Of a stretch of 16,521 bases of DNA, positions 1 through 7,681 are shown piece after piece. Each line of letters starts with the position of its first letter. Positions within the stretch are counted from its first letter, which is position 1. The position numbers and the translations under genes were made by a program. The DNA comes from Solirubrobacterales bacterium. GTDB lineage: Bacteria; Actinomycetota; Thermoleophilia; Solirubrobacterales; Solirubrobacteraceae. Under the pieces are notes generated by a model, which ran no database searches, was not told where the DNA came from, and was given only the letters and a program-made list of their open reading frames with translations. The stretch covers positions 1-16,521 of the forward strand of contig PMKB01000101.1 in the NCBI GenBank assembly GCA_003157595.1. The letters run 5' to 3'.

Positions 1-829
1 GCAGCCAGGCCAGCGCCACCCGCGATGGCGAGACGCCGTGCGCCTGCGCGATCTCCACGCTGCACTCAACCGTGTCGTAGAGCTTCTCCTGGTCGTAGAC
101 GGGCGGCTCGCCCCAGTCGGTCAGCTGGCGCCCACCGTCCGGTGGGGCCTGACCGCGGCGGTATTTCCCGCTCAGCAGGCCGCCGGCGAGTGGGCTCCAG
201 ACCAGCACCCCCAGGCCCTGGTCCAGCGCGGCCGGGATCAGTTCGTATTCGGCCGAGCGCTCCTGCAGCGAGTAGTAGATCTGCTCGGAGACGTATGGAT
301 GCAGTCCCAGCGCGCGTTGCACGCCAAGCGCCTTGAGCAGGTGCCAGCCGGAGTGGTTGGAGGCCCCGATGTAGCGAACCTTTCCAGCCCGCACGAGATC
401 GTCAAGCGCCCGCGCGGTTTCCTCAAGCGGTGTCTGACCGTCCCACGAATGCACCTGGAAGAGGTCGATGTGATCGACTCGCAGGCGCCTCAGGCTCGCC
501 TCGCAGCCCTCGATCAGGTGGTGGCGCGAGAGGCCGGCGTCGTTGGCGCCGGCGCCCATCGGAAAGCGCGCCTTGGTCGCGACCAACACCCGCTCGCGCC
601 GGCCGGGGAGCACTTCCCCCAGGATCTCCTCGGCCAGGCCGTCGGAGTACACGTCCGCCGTGTCGATCAGGTTGACGCCCGCGTCGAGGGCCATGTCAAG
701 TTGGCGTGCCGCGGCCTTGGTGTCCGTTTCCCCCACCTGGGCGAACTTGCCGCGACCACCGAATGTCATCGTTCCAAGCGACAGCGCCGACACACGCAGG
801 CCGCTGGCTCCGAGTTGGCGATACTCCAC
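1..829 (-). CDS. Aldo/keto reductase, C-terminus cut by window edge
   Basis: This is an NAD(P)H-dependent aldo/keto reductase of the YajO/Tas-like (beta/alpha)8-barrel type, which reduces aldehydes or ketones in the cytoplasm; the substrate is unknown. About 276 residues are visible of a usual 310-330, and the frame is still open at position 1. The N-terminus reads VEYRQLGASGLRVSALSLGT, typical of the family. The catalytic tetrad is complete: Asp56 and Tyr61 (IDTADVYS), Lys86 (VATKARF) and His127 (FQVHSWD). Further family motifs are GKVRYIGASN and VWSPLAGGLLSGKY. I chose the GTG at 829 because a strong Shine-Dalgarno, GGAGGAG, sits about 5 bases upstream and the protein starts at the first beta strand. 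The gene stands 360 bp downstream of the Usp gene, so it probably has its own promoter. Family assignment is secure; substrate is not. Confidence 0.93.
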   Translation of the reverse strand, partial: MEYRQLGASGLRVSALSLGTMTFGGRGKFAQVGETDTKAAARQLDMALDAGVNLIDTADVYSDGLAEEILGEVLPGRRERVLVATKARFPMGAGANDAGLSRHHLIEGCEASLRRLRVDHIDLFQVHSWDGQTPLEETARALDDLVRAGKVRYIGASNHSGWHLLKALGVQRALGLHPYVSEQIYYSLQERSAEYELIPAALDQGLGVLVWSPLAGGLLSGKYRRGQAPPDGGRQLTDWGEPPVYDQEKLYDTVECSVEIAQAHGVSPSRVALAWL

Positions 830-1189
830 GACTCTCCTCCTTTTGGCTATGAAAGCACGCGTGCTCGCGGCTGCTCGCCACAACGTCACGCAGCACCGAC
901 GATAACGCGCCGTCGCGCAGATGGCCCACGTGGGGTCCACGGGCGGGGCAGCGTCGCTCGCGCCCCCGGCGCGGGCCGCCGCCCTGCGGCAGCCCTGCCC
1001 TGACAGCGCCACAACTGTGCGTGCGGCCGCTTTCCCCCGCAAGAGCGCGCTCCTCGACGGCCGGCGGGTGCGTCGGCGACCTCGGGCACAGCGCCAAGCA
1101 GGACCCGTTTGCAAACACCGGCGCGTTGTTGACGGCGATCCGCTGGCGCGAGCCATGACCGAGACGTTGCGCCGCAAGCGGCGAGCCGC
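830..1189. other. Intergenic region between usp and the aldo/keto reductase
   Basis: About 360 bp without a credible gene. It is the 3' flank of the Usp gene and the 5' flank of the reductase gene, both on the minus strand. I see two short perfect palindromes, at 854-865 and 1107-1116, and no clear -35/-10 pair. The open frames crossing it have arginine- and alanine-rich compositions of the kind produced by GC-rich non-coding DNA. Confidence 0.6.
854..865. promoter_or_regulatory. 12-bp palindrome upstream of the aldo/keto reductase, possible operator
   Basis: AGCACGCGTGCT is a perfect 12-bp palindrome centred about 30 bp upstream of the reductase GTG and about 15 bp upstream of its Shine-Dalgarno. 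The position suits a repressor site or a 5'-UTR hairpin. No regulator gene lies next to it, and in GC-rich DNA a 12-bp palindrome can occur by chance, so this is a weak call. Confidence 0.3.
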
Positions 1190-1942
1190 TCAGGCCGGGG
1201 TGAGCAGCACGGGCACGCCGGCGGCTGCGAGCAGCTCGCTGACCACGGCGGCCCGGCCCTCGGTGAGCTCGCGGCTCCAGCCCAGCGCCAAAAGGTCTGC
1301 CTGGCTTTCCCGCAGTGCCTCTTCGATCCCGGCGGCCGGCTCGCCGACCCGCAACTCCAGCCGGGCGTTGTGGGCCGTCGGCGCGTTGCGTGCGACGAAG
1401 GCGTCGCTCCAGGTCCTCACCTCGTGCGCGAGTTGGTCGCCGAACGCCGGCAGGTTGGCGGGGTCCAGCACGTGGACCAGCACGATCTCGACCTCCGCCT
1501 CAGCGGCCATCTCGACGGTCCCCCGCAGCGCAGCCGCGCTCGCCGGCGTGCCGTCGAGTGGCACGAGCACGCGAGCAATCCCACCGCTCGCCGCGTAGCC
1601 GACCGGCACGACGACAACGGGCTTGGACACCGAGGTGATCAGGCGCCGGGTCGTGTGGGCCAGCCGATGCCCGGTGTCCAGCGCCCCACCGGTCGCGACG
1701 ACCAGCGCCACCACGTCCTCGCGCTCGGCGGCGCTGCTCAGTGCGACATAGGGGTCCCCGGGCAGCGTGGACAGCGTCAGCCCCGCAGCTGCCGCGGCCG
1801 CCTCGGCAGCCGCCGCCGGACCATCCTCACGCACGTTGAGCAGCTCGACATCGGCCGCGAAAAGCCGCCCGACGGCCACCGCTGCGCCGATCACCCCCGG
1901 GGCCGCGGGATCGTCGCCGACCGCCGCGATGATCGCCCTCAT
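1190..1942 (-). CDS. Tandem-domain universal stress protein (UspA family)
   Basis: A 250-residue protein made of two Usp domains (about residues 1-115 and 120-250), the size of the usual tandem actinobacterial Usp. The first domain begins MRAIIAAVGDD and the second restarts with ARVLVPLDGTPASAAAL, the typical Usp beta-1 strand with its Asp. Domain 2 carries VEIVLVHVLD and ends in VPVLLTPA. The nucleotide-binding GxxGxG-S/T motif is degenerate in both domains (for example TGGALDTGHRLAHTTRRL), so ATP binding is uncertain. Such proteins are cytoplasmic and help cells withstand starvation, hypoxia or oxidative stress. The ATG at 1942 overlaps the stop of the HAD-GH65 gene as ATGA, so the two are probably translationally coupled. 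No strong terminator follows, only a weak GC-rich hairpin at the stop codon. Confidence 0.9.
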   Translation of the reverse strand: MRAIIAAVGDDPAAPGVIGAAVAVGRLFAADVELLNVREDGPAAAAEAAAAAAGLTLSTLPGDPYVALSSAAEREDVVALVVATGGALDTGHRLAHTTRRLITSVSKPVVVVPVGYAASGGIARVLVPLDGTPASAAALRGTVEMAAEAEVEIVLVHVLDPANLPAFGDQLAHEVRTWSDAFVARNAPTAHNARLELRVGEPAAGIEEALRESQADLLALGWSRELTEGRAAVVSELLAAAGVPVLLTPA

Positions 1943-4902
1943 CGCTGCAGTTCCGTCGTCGCGAACACCGTTTCGCCCGGTCCGGTCTCGGTCGTTCCGC
2001 GACCTGCGAAGTTGACCCGCGTGGGCCGGTCGCTGCGAACCCGGGTCTCGCTCGAAGTGATCGTGATCGTCAGCATCGCGCCCTTGAAGGTCACAGGGAA
2101 TTCCAGCACTTCCCAGGATCCGGGCAGGTGCGGGTCCAGGAGCAACTCCTCGCCGCTCGGTCGCACGCCGGCGAAGCCCATCACGACCGCCTGCCAGAGG
2201 CTCGCCATCGCCGCGATGTGAACGCCGCCGGCGGTGGACTCGGAGATGTCGTCGAGATCGATCCGCGCCGTCAGACGCAGCGCCTCGAGCGCCTGGGGCA
2301 GCTTGCCGTCGCGTGCGAAGAGCGCGGCGTGGACGCCCGGGGAGAGCGAGCTGCCGTGGGCTGTGCGCGGCTCATAGAAAGCCAGGTTGGCCGCCAGCGA
2401 CCTGGGTGCGAGCTCGTCGGGGACCAGGTGGTGGAGCATCAGCACGTCGGCCTGCTTGACGACCTGCGCTTGCTCGAGCCGTTCGCGTCCGATCAGCAGG
2501 TCGGCGGCGACCGGCCGGTGCGGGGCGAGCTGCGCGATCACGAGCGGCTCGAGGTCGAAGAAGCCGGCGAACTCCTCGTACAGGCCGCTGGCCGCCTGTA
2601 GGCCGTCCACGAGCGCGTCGGCGCCCTCGCGCCACCCCGCGCGCTCCGCAGCGTCGACATCGGCGTCGGTCGTCTCCGAAAAGGCGCGTCGCAGGTTCCA
2701 GCGAGCCATCACGTTGGTGTAGGCGTTGTCATCGACCACCTCGTGGTACTCGTCGGGGCCGATAACGCCGCGGATGTGCGCTCGCCCGTCGGCGTCCCAT
2801 TCGAGCCGCGACGCCCAGTAGCGGGCTGTTTCGACGACCAGTTGGCGCCCGGGACCGGCGCGAAACTCCTCGTCACCGGACCAGTCGAGGTAGCAGCCAC
2901 ACCCCCAGGCGACATCGGCGACGATGTGCTCCTCCAGCTCCCCGGTGAGGATGGCGAGCTGGTGGCCGGCGCGGTCGTTGGCGACCTTCGGCGTCACGTC
3001 GAAGCCGGTGGCGGCGGACTCCCAGGCGAACCTGGCGCCGGCCCTGCCATCCGTTCGCGCGGCTTCGAGCGACGCCGCGAGGCGGCGTACGCGGTACTCG
3101 AGCGCCGCGCGCGCCGCCGCCGGGTGTGTCGCGGCCAGGAAGGGCAGTACGAACACGTCTGCGTCCCAGAAGACGTGACCGTTATAGCCCGGACCGGTGA
3201 GGCCGCGGGCGCCGATCGCCGCCTCCCCGCTGTCAGCCGCAGACCCCATCAGGTGGTAGACGGCCAGGCGCAGCGCGAACTGGAGCTCCGGGTCCCCCTC
3301 GATCCGTACGTCGGCGCGCTCCCAGCGCGCCGCCCAGGCACAGCGGTGCTCGATCAGCAGCCGTTCGCGCCCCGCGGCGAGAGCGGATTCGAGCAGCGCC
3401 GCGGCTCCAGCGGCGGTCTGGCCCGGCGGCGCGGCGGTTCGGGTGTAGGCGACGACGCGCTCGAGCAGCGCGGTCTCGCCGCGTCGCTCGACCGTTTGAG
3501 CTGCGGCCGCCTCAAGCGCGCCGTCCGGCAGCTCCAGGCGCATCAGCGTCCGCTCAGGGTCAAGTGAGACCTCGGCTCCGGCGTCGGCCGGCACGACGAG
3601 CGGCGGGCTGCGCTCCAGCGCCTGCCGGCGCCCGAGCGCTCGCAGGACGGCCACTCCTGGGCGCGCGAACGAGGAGAACTGGAGCACGTCGGCCTCGCCG
3701 AGGAACCGCTGCCACAACAGGCCGGCGTGGAGCTCGAGCACACGCCGAGGCGGCCCGGCGTCGCGGACACGCAGCGAGAGCCTGTTCCACAGCGGCGCCG
3801 GCTGCAGCGTGGACTGCTCGCCCTCACCACGATAGGCCCCCGCCAGCACGACCGCCGGTGAAGAGGCGCCGTTCGGCGCGACCAGGCTGCCACGCGTTCC
3901 CATGCGCCCGTCGACCAGCGACAGCAACGACTCGCGGGCCTGCTCGTGCGCGGCGTCGGCGCCGTCGATCGTGAGCGTCCAGGCGGCGTCTGCGCCGACC
4001 AGCGGCATCGCCCCCACCCGCCGCAACCCGACCTGGCGTTCGAGCAGACGCGCGAACTCCGCTGGCCCTCCGCCCCGCAGGGTCACCCCCGGCGGCACAC
4101 CCGCCGGCTCGACGCCGACCGAGACGGCCACCGCCCGCGCGCCGACCCCGACCAACAGCATCGAATCGCTGCCGGGCAGGCCGCCGAGCGGACCGAGCTC
4201 GTCGCCGACGATCAGAACCTGCTCGGGCGCGATTCCGCGCCGCCACAGATGGTCAAACCACCAGCGGGCCGCGTCGGACTTGTCGGTCAGGCCGATCTCG
4301 ATGTGCTTGGCGTCGCTCGTGACGCGCGCGTCCGTCAGGCCGGCGTCGGCCGCTGCCGCCTGCGCCAGCGCGACGGCCGCGGCGAGTCCCGCGATGCCAT
4401 GCTCGCCCAGCCGCCGCTCGACCGCGGCGAGCAGCTGCGCGATGCGCGCCTTCGGCGGGTCAGACCACGCGGGCTCCGGGATCAGGTCTATCTTGCGCCG
4501 GTTGAGCCGCTGGGTGACCAGGCGCGCTTCGAGGCCGCGCTGCGCGAGCCGCTCGATCGTCAGCGCAGCAGCGGCGTCGAGCGCCGCGTCCTCGGCGGGC
4601 GAGGCGGTCCGGCGCTCGACGAGCGCCAGGCCCTGCGGACCGACTCGGAAGGTCTCTGAGCCGCGGTTCACCAGCAGGTGCAGCTCGCCGGGGCCGTCGG
4701 GCCGGGCCCCGAGTTGCTCGTCGATGTTCTCCACGTGGGTCCCGGTGACGACCGCCAGGTCGAGCCCGAGCCGGCATGCGTCCGCCACCAGTGCCCGCAG
4801 GTGCGCGGTGCCGGCCGCCCGGTCCGCTACCGCGGTGCCGTCCCAGTCGAAGATCAGCGCCTCGTAGCGGAGACCATCGACGGCTACGGCCGGCTGCGTC
4901 AT
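1939..4902 (-). CDS. HAD phosphatase-like domain fused to a GH65 glycoside phosphorylase/hydrolase
   Basis: A 987-residue two-part enzyme. Residues 10-285 form a HAD domain with DWDGT (nucleophile Asp19, Asp21), VVTGT, Lys208 (TDKSD) and an acidic motif at Asp234 and Asp246 (VGDE...GSDS). The rest is GH65, the family of maltose, trehalose and kojibiose phosphorylases and acid trehalases: FWDAD (Trp579, Asp580), general acid Glu718 in GPDEYHE followed by DDNAYTN, KQADV (Lys816, Gln817) and HGSSLS (His859), ending in the C-terminal beta domain. It probably cleaves an alpha-linked disaccharide, with the HAD part acting on a sugar phosphate. HAD and GH65 domains also occur together in mycobacterial Rv2006 (OtsB1). 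Substrate, and phosphorolysis versus hydrolysis, cannot be read from sequence. An in-frame TTG at 4932 would add ten residues; I prefer the ATG. Neither has a clear Shine-Dalgarno. The gene lies 52 bp after the debranching enzyme and overlaps usp by four bases. Confidence 0.92.
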   Translation of the reverse strand: MTQPAVAVDGLRYEALIFDWDGTAVADRAAGTAHLRALVADACRLGLDLAVVTGTHVENIDEQLGARPDGPGELHLLVNRGSETFRVGPQGLALVERRTASPAEDAALDAAAALTIERLAQRGLEARLVTQRLNRRKIDLIPEPAWSDPPKARIAQLLAAVERRLGEHGIAGLAAAVALAQAAAADAGLTDARVTSDAKHIEIGLTDKSDAARWWFDHLWRRGIAPEQVLIVGDELGPLGGLPGSDSMLLVGVGARAVAVSVGVEPAGVPPGVTLRGGGPAEFARLLERQVGLRRVGAMPLVGADAAWTLTIDGADAAHEQARESLLSLVDGRMGTRGSLVAPNGASSPAVVLAGAYRGEGEQSTLQPAPLWNRLSLRVRDAGPPRRVLELHAGLLWQRFLGEADVLQFSSFARPGVAVLRALGRRQALERSPPLVVPADAGAEVSLDPERTLMRLELPDGALEAAAAQTVERRGETALLERVVAYTRTAAPPGQTAAGAAALLESALAAGRERLLIEHRCAWAARWERADVRIEGDPELQFALRLAVYHLMGSAADSGEAAIGARGLTGPGYNGHVFWDADVFVLPFLAATHPAAARAALEYRVRRLAASLEAARTDGRAGARFAWESAATGFDVTPKVANDRAGHQLAILTGELEEHIVADVAWGCGCYLDWSGDEEFRAGPGRQLVVETARYWASRLEWDADGRAHIRGVIGPDEYHEVVDDNAYTNVMARWNLRRAFSETTDADVDAAERAGWREGADALVDGLQAASGLYEEFAGFFDLEPLVIAQLAPHRPVAADLLIGRERLEQAQVVKQADVLMLHHLVPDELAPRSLAANLAFYEPRTAHGSSLSPGVHAALFARDGKLPQALEALRLTARIDLDDISESTAGGVHIAAMASLWQAVVMGFAGVRPSGEELLLDPHLPGSWEVLEFPVTFKGAMLTITITSSETRVRSDRPTRVNFAGRGTTETGPGETVFATTELQR

Positions 4903-4954
4903 CGGCCGGGGAACGCGGCGAGGGCGACCCAACCGGGCGGCTGCGCCGAACCGC

Positions 4955-7186
4955 TCATGCCGACATCGTCACCCGCACGTCGCCGTGCTGTTCGAGCAGC
5001 GTGAAGCCCGTGGCCCCCGACGCGCTGTAGTTGAACGCGAGACTCACCCTCGCCTCGCCGACGCGGATGTCGCGAAGCTCGACGCTCCCGAGCCAGTCCG
5101 GAAGCCGCGGCCGGTCGACGATGAGCCGGTTCTCCGGCGCGTAGGCCGAGATCCCCAGCAGAGACTGGACCAGCATGAAGGGCGCCGCGGCCGCCCAGGC
5201 CTGGGGGATGCAGGCGACCGGATAGGCGACGATCGCCCTGGATTCGCTACGGCGGAAGCCGCAGAAGAGCTCCGGCAGGCGCGAGTCCCGTGCACCGGAG
5301 GCGACGTCGAACAGCGCGGCCGCGATCCGGCTCGTCGCAGCGTCGAAGCCGTAGCGCTTGAGCCCCGCCGCGGCGATCGCATTGTCGTGCGGCCAGACCG
5401 AGCCGTTGTGGTAGCTCATCGGGTTGTACGCGGGCGAGAGGCTCGAGAGCGTGCGTATCCCCCAGCCGGAGAACATGTCCGGTGCCATCAGCCGCTCCCC
5501 GACCAACCGCGCCTTCTCGTCATCGACGATCCCGCAGTAGAGGCAATGCGCGGGGTTTGAGGTGACGCTGCGCACCTGGTTCTTGGCGCCGTCGAGGGCG
5601 AGCGCGAAGAACCCCTCCTCCGCCATCCAGAACGCCTCGTTGAACGCCACGCGCAGCGCCGCGGCCTCGCCTCGCAGACGGTCGGCGTGCCCGCCCTCGC
5701 CGAGCGCCTCGTAGACATCCGCGATCCGCAGCTTGGCCTCATACACATAGCCCTGGACCTCGACGAGCGCGATCGGGCCCTGCGCGAGCGACCCGTCGGC
5801 GTGCATGATCGCGTCGTCGGAGTCCTTCCAGCCCTGGTTGCGCAGGCCCGCCGGCGAGCGGCGCTCGTACTCGACGAAGCCGTCTCCGTCGCGATCCCCC
5901 CATCGGTCGATCCACTGGAGCGCGGCGTCCAGCGCCGGACGCAGCCGCCGCATCGTGTCGAGGTCGAGCGTCCAGCGGTAGTAGCCGCCGGCGACCATCA
6001 GGAACAGCGGCGTCGCGTCGACCGTGCCGTAGTAGGGGGTGTGCGGGATCTGGCCGGTGCGGGCGAGCTCCCCGGTGCGTACCTCGTGCAGGATCTTGCC
6101 GGGCTCGGCGTCGCGCCAGGCCTCGTCGGCGCCGGCCTGAAGACCCGCGAGCGCGAGCAGCGTGCCGCGTGCGACCTCGGGGTTGATCATCATCACCTCG
6201 CAGGCGCTGAGCAGCGAGTCGCGCCCGAACGGCGCCACATACCAGGGGATCCCGGCGGCGGGCAGCTCGCTGTCGCCGACCGGCATCATCAGCGCGTGCA
6301 GATCGCGCAAGGAGGCGTCGATCAGCGCGTCAAACAGCTCGTTGTCGCTGCTGATCCGCCCGCACGCGCCGGTCCACTCCTCGTCGTCGGCCTCGAGCCG
6401 CTCGGCGCTGGCTTGCGCGCTGGGGGCGGCGCTCGCTCGCCCAGCGACGACGGGCTCCACCGTGAGCCCGAGCTCGAACTCGGCGCCGGCGGCGAGCTCC
6501 ACGCCCCAGGCGACGTGCACCTGATCGCCGTCGATCGCCACGCGCCGCGGTGAGGGGTGCAGCGCCACGAGCGTCTCCCGGCGCTGACCGTCCACGGCGA
6601 CGTAGGCGAAGCGCACCAGGTCGCCTTCGCGGGTTGGCGGCACAAGCCTTCCGGCCGTGCGCCGGCCCACGCCCCTGACCTCGAACACGTCGGCGAAGTC
6701 GGCCGCGAGCGACACCTCGACCTCCGTCGCGACGGCGCGCGGGTGGAAGCTGCGCACGACGACGCCGTAGTAGAGGTCGTCAGCGACAAGGATGGTCTGG
6801 CGAAGATTGAGGGTTTCCTGCGGGACGCGCGCCGGGCCGTCTGGAAGCGCCGGATTGGTGGCGTTGATCACGGCGTGGTGCCCGGACTCCATCGCCGATG
6901 ACAAAAGGACCGGTTGGAGGCCGCCGATCGTCAGGCGCAGCTCCGAGAGGTGTCTCGTGTCGGAGGCATAGAAACCCTCCCCGGAGGCGAGCGCCGGACG
7001 GATGCTCCCGTCCGGGCGCGTGCACACGAACTGCGCCGCGGACTTGAGCGCGAGCAGCTCGCCGCGCGCCTGGGCCTGCACCGTCGGCGCGCCCTCGGTG
7101 TCCCGCGGCAGCTCGGCCGTGCGGTCACGAACAGACAGCGCCCGATCGCGCTCGGCCTCGTGCTCGGGATCGGGTTGTGAAGTCAT
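4955..7186 (-). CDS. Glycogen debranching-type (amylo-alpha-1,6-glucosidase-like) glycosidase
   Basis: A 743-residue cytoplasmic glycosidase with an N-terminal debranching-enzyme beta domain (about 40-245) and a C-terminal (alpha/alpha)6-barrel of the GH63/MGH1-like kind (about 280-700). The N-domain shows DGSIRP, YASDTRHLS and the FADVFEVRG motif typical of the domain. The barrel has PFGRDSLLS (Asp323, likely acid), NQGWKDSDD (450-458), SYHNGSVWPHDN (591-602) and LPELFCGF (Glu639, likely base). The family removes alpha-1,6 branches or hydrolyses related alpha-glucosides or mannosides. There is no signal peptide; the N-terminus is polar and charged. It is the first gene of a run with HAD-GH65 and Usp, so a joint role in glycogen, maltodextrin or trehalose use is likely. 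No clear Shine-Dalgarno precedes the ATG. Family is secure, exact substrate is not. Confidence 0.9.
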   Translation of the reverse strand: MTSQPDPEHEAERDRALSVRDRTAELPRDTEGAPTVQAQARGELLALKSAAQFVCTRPDGSIRPALASGEGFYASDTRHLSELRLTIGGLQPVLLSSAMESGHHAVINATNPALPDGPARVPQETLNLRQTILVADDLYYGVVVRSFHPRAVATEVEVSLAADFADVFEVRGVGRRTAGRLVPPTREGDLVRFAYVAVDGQRRETLVALHPSPRRVAIDGDQVHVAWGVELAAGAEFELGLTVEPVVAGRASAAPSAQASAERLEADDEEWTGACGRISSDNELFDALIDASLRDLHALMMPVGDSELPAAGIPWYVAPFGRDSLLSACEVMMINPEVARGTLLALAGLQAGADEAWRDAEPGKILHEVRTGELARTGQIPHTPYYGTVDATPLFLMVAGGYYRWTLDLDTMRRLRPALDAALQWIDRWGDRDGDGFVEYERRSPAGLRNQGWKDSDDAIMHADGSLAQGPIALVEVQGYVYEAKLRIADVYEALGEGGHADRLRGEAAALRVAFNEAFWMAEEGFFALALDGAKNQVRSVTSNPAHCLYCGIVDDEKARLVGERLMAPDMFSGWGIRTLSSLSPAYNPMSYHNGSVWPHDNAIAAAGLKRYGFDAATSRIAAALFDVASGARDSRLPELFCGFRRSESRAIVAYPVACIPQAWAAAAPFMLVQSLLGISAYAPENRLIVDRPRLPDWLGSVELRDIRVGEARVSLAFNYSASGATGFTLLEQHGDVRVTMSA

Positions 7187-7289
7187 CGGCGGCCGGGATC
7201 CATGCTACGGAGTGCGGACGCGCGGCTCACCGCGCCGGCGGCAGCGCGGCGAGCCGGCGGGCCCGAGCGCCAGATCGCTCCTGCGCAGA

Positions 7290-7580
7290 TCAGGAGGGGC
7301 TCTGGTGGTAGACCTCGAAGGCCGTCTCCGTCGGCGGCGCGGTGAACCCGCCCTCGATGCCCGCGCTCATCCGCGGCATCAGCTCCTCGTCGCGAAAGCG
7401 CTCCCAGCTCTCCTTGGACTCGTGCACCGCCACGATCGTCCAGCCGCCATCGGACGGGCCCGCCACGTGCAGCACCTGGCCGGGCGGGAGGCTGCCGTCA
7501 CTGGGATGGACGGCTCCCACCGACGCCTCATACTGCTCACGCGTGCCGCCTGCGAACTGATGCACAACGCCGTAGGCCAT
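7290..7580 (-). CDS. Small ABM-like (dimeric alpha/beta barrel) protein
   Basis: A 96-residue protein of the ferredoxin-like dimeric alpha/beta-barrel type. It starts MAYGVVHQFAGGTREQYEAS, then has GQVLHVAGPSDGGWTIVAVH and a helix ESWERFRDEELMPRM. This is the usual beta-alpha-beta order of antibiotic-biosynthesis-monooxygenase-like proteins. Members of this fold include small monooxygenases and proteins of no known activity, and I cannot see which this is. The ATG at 7580 is supported by a purine-rich Shine-Dalgarno (GAAGGGG, about 6 bases upstream). It is 101 bp downstream of the flavoprotein gene on the same strand and 103 bp upstream of the debranching gene, so it may be transcribed alone or with the flavoprotein. 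Confidence 0.8.
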   Translation of the reverse strand: MAYGVVHQFAGGTREQYEASVGAVHPSDGSLPPGQVLHVAGPSDGGWTIVAVHESKESWERFRDEELMPRMSAGIEGGFTAPPTETAFEVYHQSPS

Positions 7581-7681
7581 CTTGTTCCCCTTCTCGATCG
7601 GTTATCAGCATTACTGACATCGCGGCGCCAAAGGTCGCGCGACGCGGATCCTCCCACACGCCGCAAGCCCAGCGGGACGAC

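Noticed and set aside
38..1003. Long plus-strand open frame over the left end
   Set aside because: It is antisense to the aldo/keto reductase, whose catalytic tetrad and Shine-Dalgarno are clear.
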